A stretch of 64,000 nucleotides of DNA from UBA11051 sp964390495 (GTDB lineage: Bacteria > Armatimonadota > Zipacnadia > Zipacnadales > UBA11051): positions 1 through 64,000 of the forward strand of contig CAYMIN010000004.1 in NCBI GenBank assembly GCA_964390495.1. Direction: 5' to 3'. How positions within the stretch are numbered: position 1 is the first letter of the stretch; each line of letters begins with the position of its first letter. The notes beneath the pieces are model-generated. The model was not told the origin of the DNA. It searched no databases and saw only the letters and a program-made list of their open reading frames with translations. A program made the translations under genes and the position numbers. This document shows positions 8,100 through 17,246 of the stretch, in pieces.

Positions 8100-9623
8100 T
8101 CAGCGGAGGAAATAGCCCTGGGAGGTGGGCTCGGCGTCGGTGGTCAGGCAGATGCCCAACTTGCGCAGGCCGTTTTCGTCGCCCAGGCCCGGCTCGTGCG
8201 TCAGGTGCATCTGAGTGCCCCGCAACTGTGGCAGCACTTCCACCCCCGCCTTGGCCGCGGGATTGCCGGCTGCGCTGATGCCCAGAGCAATCAGCACCTC
8301 CTGGACATTGAGGCTGGGGGAAGTGGAGCCGAGGTAATTGGCCTTGAGGGCGGTGAGGCTCTGGATGACGTTCTCGGGCAGCAGGTGCATGCTGTCAGGG
8401 ATGCCGGCGAGATGCTTGATACCGTTGATGATGGCCGCCGAGGCGGAATGGAACAGCGGAGAGTTCTTGCCCGTGAGCACCGTGCCGTCGGCAAGTTGCA
8501 AGGCAGCTCCGCAGTAGAAGCCGTCCTTGCCGAGCCCTCGCTTCTCGGCCTCGGCGGCAACCGCGCGCGCCGGCTCGATCACCGGTCGGTCAGTGGGCAC
8601 TACTCCCAGGCGCTGCATCAGCGTCTCGGCACGCTTGAGGACTTGGCTGGAGCAGAGCCCGCGCCGATACTCCCAGTAATGGCGGAAATAGCGCCGGATT
8701 ACCTCCTGGGTCGCGGCCTGGCGGACCACCTGATCATCTATGATGCCGAAGCCGGCGCGGTTGACGCCCATGTCAGTCGGTGACTGATACATCAGCGTCC
8801 CCTCGTTGCCGCCGGCAATACGGTCAATGATGCTCTTGAGGATGGGGAAATTGTCAACATCGCGGTTGTAATTGACCGCCGTCTGACCATAGGCGTTAAG
8901 GTGGAACGGGTCAATCATCACAATGTCACCGAGGTCGGCGGTGGCTGCCTCGTAAGCGATGTTGACGGGATGGTCCACAGCCAGTTGCCAGATGGGGAAG
9001 GTCTCGAACTTGGCAAAGCCGGACTCGAGGCCGCGGCGATGGTCGTGGTAAAGCTGGGAAAGGCATGTTGACATCTTGCCGCTGCCGGGACCGGTGCCGG
9101 TGACGACCACCAGCGGGGCGCTGGTCTCGACATAGGGATTCTGCCCGTAGCCCTGCTCTGAGACGATCAGGTCCACGTTGTTGGGGTAGCCCGGGATCTC
9201 GGGCTGGGTATAAGTGGCGATGTCCTTGCTCGCCAACTGGCGCATGAGCCGCTCGGCCGCCGCCTCGTTATGGAAACGCGTGAGCACTACGGCGGAGGTG
9301 GGGATCTCCCAGTCACGCAGATCGTCAATGGCCTTGAGGGTGGCCAGATCGTAGGTAATGCCGAAGTCACCACGAATGCGGCCGCGCTCCAAATCGCCTG
9401 AATAGACGCAGAAGATGACCTCGATCTGGTCCCTGAGGCCCTGCAGCAGGCGCATCTTGACGTTGGGATCGTAGCCGGGCAAGACGCGAGCAGCATGCAA
9501 GTCATAGGTAAGCTTGCCACCGAACTCAAGGTAGAGCTTGCCATCGGAGGCGGCTACGCGCTGGAGGATGGCGTCGGTCTGTTCTTTGAGGTACTTCTCG
9601 TTGTCGAAACCTATGGCAGACAT
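8100..9623 (-). CDS. DUF1846 (UPF0371) family protein
   Basis: This 507-residue protein is close to the family's usual length of about 495. It opens with IGFDNEKYLKEQTDAI, which is characteristic of DUF1846. A glycine-rich GTGPGSGKMSTCLSQLYHD segment lies about one third of the way in and resembles a nucleotide-binding loop. DUF1846 proteins are soluble; structures exist, but to my knowledge the biochemical role is not settled. It lies 45 bases downstream of hisF on the same strand and could be co-transcribed. Nothing looks truncated. Confidence 0.85.
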   Translation of the reverse strand: MSAIGFDNEKYLKEQTDAILQRVAASDGKLYLEFGGKLTYDLHAARVLPGYDPNVKMRLLQGLRDQIEVIFCVYSGDLERGRIRGDFGITYDLATLKAIDDLRDWEIPTSAVVLTRFHNEAAAERLMRQLASKDIATYTQPEIPGYPNNVDLIVSEQGYGQNPYVETSAPLVVVTGTGPGSGKMSTCLSQLYHDHRRGLESGFAKFETFPIWQLAVDHPVNIAYEAATADLGDIVMIDPFHLNAYGQTAVNYNRDVDNFPILKSIIDRIAGGNEGTLMYQSPTDMGVNRAGFGIIDDQVVRQAATQEVIRRYFRHYWEYRRGLCSSQVLKRAETLMQRLGVVPTDRPVIEPARAVAAEAEKRGLGKDGFYCGAALQLADGTVLTGKNSPLFHSASAAIINGIKHLAGIPDSMHLLPENVIQSLTALKANYLGSTSPSLNVQEVLIALGISAAGNPAAKAGVEVLPQLRGTQMHLTHEPGLGDENGLRKLGICLTTDAEPTSQGYFLR

Positions 9624-9668
9624 TGGCTGTCACCTGTAGTAACGGCCGGCGGGGCCCAGGTCTCCGCC

Positions 9669-10433
9669 CTACAATCTGACCTGGACTCCGCGGTCGCGGA
9701 GGTACTCTTTGACCTGGGCGATGGTGAAGGTGCCGAAGTGAAATACCGAAGCAGCCAGCAGCGCTGAGGCCCGCCCGGCAGTGGCCGCCTCGTAGAAATG
9801 CTCAAGCTCGCCCGCGCCGCCCGAGGCAATCACCGGCAGACCCGAAGCCTTGGCACAACCCGCCGTCAGCGGGAGATCATAGCCGGTCTTGACGCCGTCG
9901 GTCTCCATGCTGGTAGGCAGGACCTGGCCGGCACCTAAATCGGCCACGCGCGCGGCCCACTCTAGAGCATCCATGCCAGTACCCCTGGTGCCGCCATGAG
10001 TGACCACCTCGTAGCCGGAAGGCATTTGCGCGTGTTTGCGGCCATCAATGGCGACGATGATGCGCTCGCTGCCAAGCGCCTGGGCCGCCTCGGCGACTAG
10101 CTGCGGGCGCTTGACCGCTGCTGAGTTCATGGATACCGCGGCGACGCCGACATCAACCAGTGCGGCGATATCATCCAGAGACGAGATGCCACCGCCGACA
10201 ATCAGCGGTACCGATATGGCCTCCGCCACGCGGCCAACTAGCTCGCGGGTGGTAGCGCGATTCTCCAAGGTGGCGGCGATGTCGAGGAAGGTGATCTCAT
10301 CGGCACCACCTTCATCATAGGCGACGGCGGCCTCGACCGGATCAGCGGCATCCACCAGGTCAACGAAATGCACGCCCTTCACCACCCGGCCAGCCTTCAC
10401 GTCAAGACAGGGAATTATCCGACAGTAATCCAC
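9669..10433 (-). CDS. hisF: Imidazole glycerol phosphate synthase cyclase subunit HisF
   Basis: This 254-residue (beta/alpha)8-barrel enzyme closes the imidazole ring in histidine synthesis, using ammonia delivered by its partner HisH. Both catalytic aspartates are present: D11 in PCLDVK and D130 in AIDGRK. The phosphate-binding segments VGGGI and ASGGAG are also intact. The GTG start at 10433 is preceded by GAAGGGTGAG. No other his gene is adjacent, so the pathway is dispersed in this genome. The product should be active. Confidence 0.97.
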   Translation of the reverse strand: MDYCRIIPCLDVKAGRVVKGVHFVDLVDAADPVEAAVAYDEGGADEITFLDIAATLENRATTRELVGRVAEAISVPLIVGGGISSLDDIAALVDVGVAAVSMNSAAVKRPQLVAEAAQALGSERIIVAIDGRKHAQMPSGYEVVTHGGTRGTGMDALEWAARVADLGAGQVLPTSMETDGVKTGYDLPLTAGCAKASGLPVIASGGAGELEHFYEAATAGRASALLAASVFHFGTFTIAQVKEYLRDRGVQVRL

Positions 10434-10772
10434 AGTCGCTCACCCTTCACTGGTGACCAGATTTGCGGGGTTGAGGGGGCTGACGGCGGGCCTCACCCCC
10501 TCCCCTCTCCCCACAGGGAGAGGGGCAACGACAACGCTGGGCCGGATGGGGACCCCAAACATCCCTCACCCACTGCTGCGCAGTGGGTACCCGGGCCCCT
10601 CCTGACGCCAATTGCTATGGAGTTGGGCTGGAAGCCCGCCCCACGGGATTGTTGTGGCCCCCGACCCACGGGATGATTAGCGGGAAGCTTCCCAGCGGAT
10701 GGCTATTGAGCTGGCCATGTGATAGTTATTGAGAAGTCCGGCCTACAGGATCTTCCGGGAAGTCGAGACGGC
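10434..10772. repeat. Cluster of palindromic intergenic repeats
   Basis: This spacer is mostly repeat. CCTCACCCCCTCCCCTCT...GGGAGAGGGG at 10491-10526 is a solo half of the 136 bp element found at 34079-34214 and 34583-34718. CTCACCCACTGCTGCGCAGTGGGTACCC (10564-10591) is a hairpin, and together with the preceding GGGCCGGATGGGGACCCC it recurs at about 56269-56323. GGGCTGGAAGCCCG lies at 10625-10638. No gene is seen. Confidence 0.7.
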
Positions 10773-11285
10773 TCAATCGTCTTCCGCATCGTCAGGTTCT
10801 GAAGGGTCGCCCTGCGGCTCGTCCGCCTCGAGTTCGGTATCCGTAGTCTCGTCAAGGTCGCTGTCGTCCGCATCGGCCGGCTGATCTTCGCCAGCTTGTT
10901 TGCCTGCACCAGCTTCCCCGGCGTCGGTAAGGAAGCTGTCGTCGGTGAGTTGGTCGCCGGCGTCATCTGGCCGGGCCTGACTGCGGATAGTATCAATCTG
11001 CTCCTGGAGCTGCGCCAACTGCTGCATCAGCTCGTCAATGCTCTGGCAGTTATCCAGTACGTCGAGGTTGCGGACCTTGCCCTTGGCGTGAAGCGCATAG
11101 ACTTGCTCGCCGATGGCATATATGGTTTTGCGGCGCTGTGATCTGAGCTTGCGCATCTGGGCTTTGAGGCGCTGTATCTGCATGGCACGCTGGGCGGCCT
11201 CGGCGGCGCTTTCGCCCCCGTGCTTGATCCGCTCCCAGACGCTACCACTGACTTGCTTGGCCTGTTCCCATTCTTGTTTTTCCAC
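10773..11285 (-). CDS. Coiled-coil protein with very acidic tail
   Basis: This 170-residue protein has a basic, helical N-terminal half. Residues about 35-60 are rich in K, R and Q, and residues about 82-105 (LMQQLAQLQEQIDTIRSQ) have coiled-coil heptads. A disordered tail of about 60 residues (110-170) is dominated by D and E. There is no signal peptide. The family is unknown; the arrangement suggests a protein that oligomerises through the coiled coil, with the acidic tail binding a basic partner. It appears to be a single-gene unit with GGAGG upstream of its ATG. Confidence 0.7.
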   Translation of the reverse strand: MEKQEWEQAKQVSGSVWERIKHGGESAAEAAQRAMQIQRLKAQMRKLRSQRRKTIYAIGEQVYALHAKGKVRNLDVLDNCQSIDELMQQLAQLQEQIDTIRSQARPDDAGDQLTDDSFLTDAGEAGAGKQAGEDQPADADDSDLDETTDTELEADEPQGDPSEPDDAEDD

Positions 11286-11374
11286 TGTGGGCCTCCTGAT
11301 TGATGTAATTCGCGTTGGCCGCTAGGAAGGCGGTCAGTCGCCTTGCCACCCGAGGTTGCCCGATAGCGAAAGGC

Positions 11375-12283
11375 TCAGGCCGCCCCGCCGTCAAGCCGCG
11401 TCAGTCCGGCGTCGCGAGCGGCTTGCACGGCATCGCGATATTCAGGCACCGTGATCCTGCGCCGCAAGCTCGGATACTCGTCAGCCTGGTAGCAGGGCCG
11501 GTACTGGTCCATCACGTTCACATAGGTGTGCCGGCTGAGCGAAGCAAGGAATTGCATGATTGCGGCGGTGCCGGCGAGGTCCTCCGGCAGCACCAAATGA
11601 CGTACCAGCAACCCGCGCGCCGCCAGTCCGCGCTCGTCTATCTGTAAATCCCCGACCTGGCGGTGCATCTCCTCGATTGCAGCATACATGCGCTCCGGGT
11701 AGTCGGAGGCGTTGGAGAAGCGTGCGGCAACCGCGCCGTCGGCATACTTGGCATCCGGCATGTAGATGGCGAAGACGCCCTCCAGCAGCCTGAGCGTCGC
11801 CACGCTCTCGTAGCCGCCGCAATTGTAAACCAAAGGGACGCTGAGGCCTGCGGCGATGGCCGCTGGCAGGGCCTCGAGTATCTGCGGCACCACATGGGTC
11901 GGTGTAACGAAATTGATATTGTGACAGCCGAGGGCTTGCAGCTTCACCATCATTGCTGCAAGCTGTTCGGCGGTGACCTCGCGGCCATGAGCGAGGTGGC
12001 TGATGTCGTAATTCTGGCAGAATACGCAGCCGAGGTTGCATCCGGCAAAGAAGATGGTGCCGGAGCCGCTGCGGCCGACCAAGGGCCGCTCTTCGCCGAA
12101 ATGGGGGGCATAGCTGGCGACCCTGGCAAGGCGTCCGGTCTGGCAGAGGCCGGATTGGTCGGCCAAGCGGTCCACCCGGCACTGCCGGGGGCAGACCGTA
12201 CAGGCAGCCAGCAAATCAAGCGCCGCCTCGATGCGGCCCGCTAGCCGTCCGCTCTCGGCCAGGGCCAGATAGGAGGCGGCCAT
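11375..12283 (-). CDS. Radical SAM protein, PflA/PflX-like
   Basis: This 302-residue protein has the radical SAM cluster motif CNLGCVFC (C82, C86, C89; CX3CX2C) and an extra cysteine-rich N-terminal segment (C28, C31, C35, C47) that may hold a second iron-sulfur site. This layout matches the PflX-like group of putative glycyl-radical-enzyme activases. The downstream NINFVTPTHV and VYNCGGYES segments are typical of it. The true substrate of this group is uncertain and no glycyl radical enzyme is nearby. Its ATG directly follows the surE stop (TGAATG), so the two are translationally coupled. Confidence 0.85.
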   Translation of the reverse strand: MAASYLALAESGRLAGRIEAALDLLAACTVCPRQCRVDRLADQSGLCQTGRLARVASYAPHFGEERPLVGRSGSGTIFFAGCNLGCVFCQNYDISHLAHGREVTAEQLAAMMVKLQALGCHNINFVTPTHVVPQILEALPAAIAAGLSVPLVYNCGGYESVATLRLLEGVFAIYMPDAKYADGAVAARFSNASDYPERMYAAIEEMHRQVGDLQIDERGLAARGLLVRHLVLPEDLAGTAAIMQFLASLSRHTYVNVMDQYRPCYQADEYPSLRRRITVPEYRDAVQAARDAGLTRLDGGAA

Positions 12284-13048
12284 TCAGCTCAGCCCCAGTT
12301 CCCGCTGCAGTTTGTCAAAGCCCTGCCACTCCTGCTGGCTGGTGAGGTCGAAGTGCACCAGGGTCAACGATATCTGATTCTGCTGGACGGCCGCGATGTC
12401 GGTTCCCGGCGCAGAGTCTATCTCCATGGGCGTGCCGGTGAACCAGTAGTAGGCGCGGCCCTGAGGGTCATCGCGTTTGACGACAACGTCAGCGTACTTG
12501 CGGTGCCCCAGCCTGGTGACGGCAATTCCGGTAATCTCATCGGCGGGGACGTTGGGGATATTGACATTGAGCACCGTGCCCGGCTGCAAAGGGGCCTCGC
12601 AGAGGCTCTTGACAATGGCCGGCGCGATCTGCTCGGCGACATCGAGAATCGGGTCGTGATAGGCACACACCGAGATGGCTATGGCCGGCAGATCGTGGAG
12701 AGCGGCCTCCAGAGCGGCCGACACGGTGCCGGAGTAGAGTACCTCCTCCCCGAGATTGGCGCCGGCGTTGATGCCGGAGACGACGAAGTCAGGGCGCGGC
12801 AGATCGCCGAGAACACCAAGGATGATGCAGTCGGCGGGAGTGCCGTTGGAGGAATAGGCCGTGATGCCGGAGTCGAGGTCCAGCCTGTCAAGTCGCAGCG
12901 GCTTGTGCAGAGTGATGGCATGGCCGGCGGCACTCTGCTGTGTCTCGGGGGCGATGACGGTGATGTCTCCGAGATGCTGCAGCGACCGCGCGACGGCAAT
13001 CAGCCCCGGGGCGGCTATTCCATCGTCATTGGTAACCAGTATTCTCAT
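12284..13048 (-). CDS. surE: 5'/3'-nucleotidase SurE
   Basis: This 254-residue phosphatase acts on nucleoside 5'- and 3'-monophosphates. The metal-binding N-terminus MRILVTNDDG (D8, D9) is intact, as are the conserved APETQQSAAGHAIT and VSGINAGANLG segments. The length is typical. It is the first gene of a two-gene unit with the radical SAM gene, with no bases between the stop and the next start. A repeat cluster lies upstream. Confidence is high from motif conservation alone. Confidence 0.97.
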   Translation of the reverse strand: MRILVTNDDGIAAPGLIAVARSLQHLGDITVIAPETQQSAAGHAITLHKPLRLDRLDLDSGITAYSSNGTPADCIILGVLGDLPRPDFVVSGINAGANLGEEVLYSGTVSAALEAALHDLPAIAISVCAYHDPILDVAEQIAPAIVKSLCEAPLQPGTVLNVNIPNVPADEITGIAVTRLGHRKYADVVVKRDDPQGRAYYWFTGTPMEIDSAPGTDIAAVQQNQISLTLVHFDLTSQQEWQGFDKLQRELGLS

Positions 13049-13077
13049 GGCTCATTCCGTTCTTGGTGTTTGAAGGG

Positions 13078-13145
13078 CCTCGGGCTGGAAGCTTCACCCA
13101 GGGGACAGTCCCTAAAGGGACAGTCCCCCATTCCCGAGCTACGTG
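13078..13145. repeat. Composite palindromic repeat upstream of surE
   Basis: A CCTCGGGCTGGAAGC unit is interrupted by GGGGACAGTCCCTAAAGGGACAGTCCCC, a perfect-type palindrome, and then resumes with CCCGAGCTACG. It looks as if one dispersed repeat has been inserted inside another. Confidence 0.6.
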
Positions 13146-13196
13146 TCTAGGGAAGGCCGAGCTAGACGGTGGTAAGCTGGAAGCCTGCCCCCACGG

Positions 13197-14798
13197 TCAC
13201 GAATAGTGGGCGTTAAGGTCCACGATCTCGACGCGCTGGACGCCGGGCAGTTGCACGATCTGCTTGCGTACCGGCTCGGTAATCGGATCGGCAACCGTGA
13301 CCGCCATCAGGCCTACGCCGGCAACGGTCTCGGGAGCAACTTGCATGCCGGTGATGTTGATGTCAGCGGCCCCGAGGACCGTTCCGAGCTTGCCGATGAA
13401 GCCGGGCCGGCCCGATTGCGCGTTCCATATCAACACCGCCGTCTGGCGGGGCAGCAGCTCGAGGCCGTAGCCGTCAAGGCGCACGATGCGGATGTCGGAG
13501 CCGCCCAACAAGGCACCGGCGATGAGCAGCTCGGCGGCGGTGGTGCTGATGCGGACCTGCAGCAGGTCAGAGTAGCCGCCGGTCTGCTCAATTTTCGCCT
13601 GGGCGAGCTCAATTCCTCTTTCGCCGGCGACGATGGCTGCATTGATGGAGTTGAGCGGGCCATCCACAATGCCGCGTAGCACGGCGGCGACCAGCTCGCC
13701 GGCCAGATAGTCCATGTGCTCACCGGGCAGGTCGGCGGCTGCGGCCAGCTCGATGCGGCGGGGCGAGCCGTCCATCAGACTGCGGGCCAAGAGACCGAGG
13801 CTTCTGACGAGGTCCAGGTAGGGCGCGACAGCCGCCAGCGCCTCGGGGGAAAGCGGCGGGGCATTGACCGGCCAGCGCGGCATGCGGCCATTCAGCACAT
13901 CCACCACCTGGCGGGCGGCATCCACCGCCACTCCGGTCTGGGCCTCCTCAGTCGAAGCGCCGACATGAGGTGTGGCGATAAGATTGGGCAGTTGCAGCAG
14001 CTCGGTGTTGTCGGTCGGCTCTTGGGCGAAGACGTCGAGGGCGGCTGCGGCGATAGTGCCCTCACGCAAAGCCTGGGCCAGCGCCGCCTCCTCGATCAAG
14101 CCGCCGCGGGCAGTGTTCACCAGCACCGCCTCGCGCTTCATCACGCCCAGCAGGCGGGCGTCAACCATGCCCTCGGTCTCGGGAGTGAGAGTGCAGTGGA
14201 GGCTGAGATAATCCGCTTGAGCGGCCAGGTCCTCGAGGCTAGCGAGCAATGTCACCCCAAGCGCTTTGGCTTGCTCGGGTGACACATAGGGATCGTAGGC
14301 GAGGACCTTCATGCCGAAAGCCAGGGCGCGCTTGGCCACCTCCGCGCCGACCTTACCGAGGCCGACGAGGCCCAAGTTTTTATCAAGAAGCTGATGGCCC
14401 ATGTAGGTATTGCGGTCCCAGTGGCCGGCCTTGAGAGAGCTTGCCGCCTGGGGGATGCGACGGGCGGCAGCCAGCATCAGGGCGATGGTGTGCTCGGCAG
14501 CGGCTAGAGTGTTGCCGACCGGCGAGTTGACCACCAGCACCCCGCAGCGGGTGGCAGCGGCCACGTCTATGTTATCAACCCCGACGCCGGCGCGGGCGAT
14601 CACCCGCAGCTTGAAGGCGCTCTCTAGGGCCGAGGCAGTAACCTGGGTGCCGCTACGCACAACCACGGCGTCAACCTCGGCCAGGGCCTGACGGAACTGG
14701 TTATCGTCGAGGTCGGGGCGGACAATCACCTCGCCGGCTTGGCGCAAGACCTCCAGGCCGGCTTCGGCGAGAGAACCGCAGACCAGTATTGTGGCCAT
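13197..14798 (-). CDS. serA: D-3-phosphoglycerate dehydrogenase SerA
   Basis: This 533-residue enzyme oxidises 3-phosphoglycerate with NAD+, the first step of serine synthesis. The order is substrate-binding domain, Rossmann domain with GLGKVG (146-151), NTARGG and PHVGASTEEAQ catalytic segments, an allosteric-substrate-binding domain, and a C-terminal ACT domain (about 455-533) that would sense serine. The ATG at 14798 has AGGAG 7 bases upstream; an adjacent ATG at 14801 is possible. The frame is open to 14960, but that stretch is two tandem intergenic repeats, not protein. It follows the class V aminotransferase gene on the same strand, giving two steps of one pathway. Confidence 0.96.
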   Translation of the reverse strand: MATILVCGSLAEAGLEVLRQAGEVIVRPDLDDNQFRQALAEVDAVVVRSGTQVTASALESAFKLRVIARAGVGVDNIDVAAATRCGVLVVNSPVGNTLAAAEHTIALMLAAARRIPQAASSLKAGHWDRNTYMGHQLLDKNLGLVGLGKVGAEVAKRALAFGMKVLAYDPYVSPEQAKALGVTLLASLEDLAAQADYLSLHCTLTPETEGMVDARLLGVMKREAVLVNTARGGLIEEAALAQALREGTIAAAALDVFAQEPTDNTELLQLPNLIATPHVGASTEEAQTGVAVDAARQVVDVLNGRMPRWPVNAPPLSPEALAAVAPYLDLVRSLGLLARSLMDGSPRRIELAAAADLPGEHMDYLAGELVAAVLRGIVDGPLNSINAAIVAGERGIELAQAKIEQTGGYSDLLQVRISTTAAELLIAGALLGGSDIRIVRLDGYGLELLPRQTAVLIWNAQSGRPGFIGKLGTVLGAADINITGMQVAPETVAGVGLMAVTVADPITEPVRKQIVQLPGVQRVEIVDLNAHYS

Positions 14799-14819
14799 CA
14801 TCGCTCTCCTGAGAGCTCT

Positions 14820-14886
14820 GATGTCAGGCTGGAAGCCTGACCTACGCGAAATGTACGGAGCTCTGATGTCAGGTTCCAGGCCCGAC
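14820..14886. repeat. Two tandem copies of the GGCTGGAAGCC repeat
   Basis: TGATGTCAGGCTGGAAGCCTGACCTACGC is followed about 42 bases later by TGATGTCAGGTTCCAGGCCCGACCTACGC. The copies fill the gap between the aminotransferase gene and serA. They would form hairpins in the serA leader and could act as mRNA stabilisers or attenuating structures; that is inference. Confidence 0.65.
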
Positions 14887-16050
14887 CTACGCACCTGGGC
14901 TCTGCTGACAGGTCTGGTAAGCCTCGCGGGCGGCTGCGGCTGCCTCCGCGTCCGCGTCAAAGCCCATCGCCGCCAGGTGCTCGGCCACCGCCGAGACCGT
15001 CACCACAACTTGGTCAAGATCACAACTGCCGAGATGAGCGATGCGGAAGATCTTACCCTTGAGTTGATCCTGGCCGCCGGAGATGAGGATGTTGTTGTTC
15101 CGCTTGATACGCTCGACCAGTTCCGAGCTATCCAGAGGCTCGGGCATCTTCACCGCCGTTACCGTGCTGCTGGCGTGGCTCTCAGCGGTAGCTAGAAGCT
15201 CGAGGCCCATGCTCTTGACTGCGGCACGGCAAGCAGAGGCCAGGCAGCGGTGACGCAGGAAAATGGCGGGCAAGCCCTGTCGGTCTATGATGCGCAAGGC
15301 CTCACGCAGGCCGGCGAAGAGGTTGACAGCCGGCGTGTAGGGCGTCTGGCCCTTCTCCAGGGCCTCAAGCGCGCGCGGCAGGTCGAAATAGTAGCGAGGG
15401 TTGTTGGCTTCGGCCGCCTTTTGTCGGGCTTCAGCGCTGAGGGCCACAAACGACAGGCCCGGTGGCAGCATCAGGGCTTTCTGTGAGCCGCCGACTACGG
15501 CTCCGAGGCGGTTGGCGTCCATCTCCAGCGGCGCGCCGCCGATGATGCTGATGGCATCCACGATCGTCAGGACACCGGCGCGGGCGGCGACCTCTCCCAG
15601 GCGGGCCAGGTCCTGCTGCACGCCCGTGGAGGTCTCGTTATGGACCAGGCCTAGGGCGTCGAAGTGAGTTCCGCGCAGTAATCTCTCCAGCAGGTGGGGG
15701 TCGGCCACCTCGCCGGGCCGGCAGTCCCACCAGGTGACCTCCGCGCCGTAGCGTTCGGCGATTTGCCCCATGCGGCGGCCGAACTTGCCGGTGTTAACCA
15801 CCAGCATGTGCTGGCCGGCGTTGACCAGATTGGCAATCGCGGCCTCGATTCCGCCGGTGCCGGAGGCCGAGAGTATCACCACCGGCTCCCGGGTGCCGAA
15901 GAGGGTCTGCAGGCCGCAGACACACTCGGCAATCAGCTCGGCGAACTCCGGCCCGCGATGATATATGCAGGGAGCGGCCAGCGCCTCGCGGACCTCGGGC
16001 GGGACGTTAGTCGGCCCCGGTATCATCAACAAAAGCTCGTCATCATGCAT
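14887..16050 (-). CDS. Class V aminotransferase, probable serine-pathway transaminase
   Basis: This 387-residue PLP enzyme is of the alanine-glyoxylate/serine-pyruvate aminotransferase type. It opens with LMIPGPTNVPPEV and has SASGTGGIEAA for phosphate binding, VDAISIIGG with the cofactor aspartate, and GGSQKAL with the Schiff-base lysine (about K191). Because serA follows directly, phosphoserine transamination is a plausible role; some bacteria use this family instead of classical SerC. Glyoxylate transamination is the alternative. Its start overlaps the end of the upstream nucleotidyltransferase gene by 8 bases, so the three genes probably form one unit. Confidence 0.9.
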   Translation of the reverse strand: MHDDELLLMIPGPTNVPPEVREALAAPCIYHRGPEFAELIAECVCGLQTLFGTREPVVILSASGTGGIEAAIANLVNAGQHMLVVNTGKFGRRMGQIAERYGAEVTWWDCRPGEVADPHLLERLLRGTHFDALGLVHNETSTGVQQDLARLGEVAARAGVLTIVDAISIIGGAPLEMDANRLGAVVGGSQKALMLPPGLSFVALSAEARQKAAEANNPRYYFDLPRALEALEKGQTPYTPAVNLFAGLREALRIIDRQGLPAIFLRHRCLASACRAAVKSMGLELLATAESHASSTVTAVKMPEPLDSSELVERIKRNNNILISGGQDQLKGKIFRIAHLGSCDLDQVVVTVSAVAEHLAAMGFDADAEAAAAAREAYQTCQQSPGA

Positions 16051-17080
16051 CTTGTGGCATAATCACCTCATCGCTGTGGCGGCTGTGCGGGGCAATCTGT
16101 GCTCCGGACGCTGCAATTGCGCCGCTGAGATAGGCGCCGGCCCCGACTGCGCAGTCTGACCAGAGAATGGACCGCTCCACGATAGCCCCATCGCCAATGC
16201 AGCAACCGGTACCGATGGCTACCTCCGGCCCGATGCGGCAGCCGGCTGCGATGGTGACATCGGCGGCGATATCCACCGGCTGGCGAAGCTGGGCACTGCG
16301 GTCAATCGCGCCGCGCGCGACAGCGGGCCTGATCCAGTCAACCGCGCCGTGCAGGAGGCGGGTGTGAGCGGCCAGGTAAGTCTCTATTCGCCCTACGTCA
16401 CACCAGTACCCCTCTTGCGGCGGCAGGAAGCCATACAGCGGCTTGCCCCGGGCCAGCAAGTCCGGAAAAAGCTGGGTTTCATTCGAGTAAGAAATATTCT
16501 GCGGAATGGCGTCCAATACCTGCGGATTCATGGCATAGAAGCCGGAATTGACCGTATTGCGGCCGGTCTCGTCGCGGTCCACCTTCTCCTTGAAGGCCAC
16601 GACCCGGCCCGCCTCATCGCACTGGATCAGCCCGTAAGCCGAGATGTCATCCACCCGGCGCAGGCAGAAGCTGACATGGGCGGAGTTGTCGAGATGCGCC
16701 TGGGCCAGAGCGGCCAGGTCCACGTCATAGATGATGTCGCCATTGCAGGCGAAGAAGGGGCCGTCAATGAGACTAGCGGCGTTTCTGATGGCACCGGCGG
16801 TGCCGAGCGGCTCCGGTTCCTCGACGTAGTGGAAGCGCACGCCCCAGCGGCTGCCATCCCCCAGAGCCGTCTTCACCTCCTCAGCCTGGTAGGAGATCGC
16901 CATCACCAGATCGGTCACGCCGTGGCGAGCAAAAAGCTCGATCTCATACCATATCAGCGGACGGTTGAGCACAGGCAGCAGGGCCTTGGGGCACTGGTAG
17001 GTGAGCGGGCGCAGGCGGGTACCCAGGCCGCCGATGAGTAGGACAGCTTTTGTGATCGGTGATGGCATTGGCGGGTCCAT
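16043..17080 (-). CDS. Sugar-phosphate nucleotidyltransferase with left-handed helix tail
   Basis: This 345-residue protein has an N-terminal nucleotidyltransferase domain: the LIGGLGTRLRPLT signature (about 15-27), the PKALLPVLNRP loop, and CNGDIIYD with the metal aspartate. A C-terminal set of hexapeptide-like repeats (about 255-330) follows. It would charge a sugar-1-phosphate with a nucleotide, most like the mannose-1-phosphate guanylyltransferase or glucose-1-phosphate thymidylyltransferase branches. Sequence alone does not fix the sugar or base. It overlaps the downstream aminotransferase gene by 8 bases. Confidence 0.9.
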   Translation of the reverse strand: MDPPMPSPITKAVLLIGGLGTRLRPLTYQCPKALLPVLNRPLIWYEIELFARHGVTDLVMAISYQAEEVKTALGDGSRWGVRFHYVEEPEPLGTAGAIRNAASLIDGPFFACNGDIIYDVDLAALAQAHLDNSAHVSFCLRRVDDISAYGLIQCDEAGRVVAFKEKVDRDETGRNTVNSGFYAMNPQVLDAIPQNISYSNETQLFPDLLARGKPLYGFLPPQEGYWCDVGRIETYLAAHTRLLHGAVDWIRPAVARGAIDRSAQLRQPVDIAADVTIAAGCRIGPEVAIGTGCCIGDGAIVERSILWSDCAVGAGAYLSGAIAASGAQIAPHSRHSDEVIMPQDA

Positions 17081-17158
17081 TGTAATGGCAAACTGGTTAG
17101 TCCTGCAATTCGAGATGACTCGGACAGCAAGGTCGAGCTACGTAAGCGGCAATCGCAA

Positions 17159-17226
17159 CGACCTCGGGCTGGAAGCCCGAGCCACGCGGCTTGTGAATTG
17201 TTGGGGCTAGAGGGACAGTCTCCCAT
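17159..17226. repeat. GGCTGGAAGCC repeat and partial GGGACAGTC repeat
   Basis: ACCTCGGGCTGGAAGCCCGAG (17161-17181) is a clean hairpin-forming copy. A partial GGGACAGTCTCCC copy at about 17213-17226 follows it. Confidence 0.6.
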
Positions 17227-17246
17227 TCCGGGTCTTGGAACAGCTT

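Noticed and set aside
14801..14960. N-terminal extension of SerA by 53 residues
   Set aside because: The codons are a translation of two tandem palindromic repeats and overlap the end of the aminotransferase gene; AGGAG precedes the ATG pair at 14801 and 14798.
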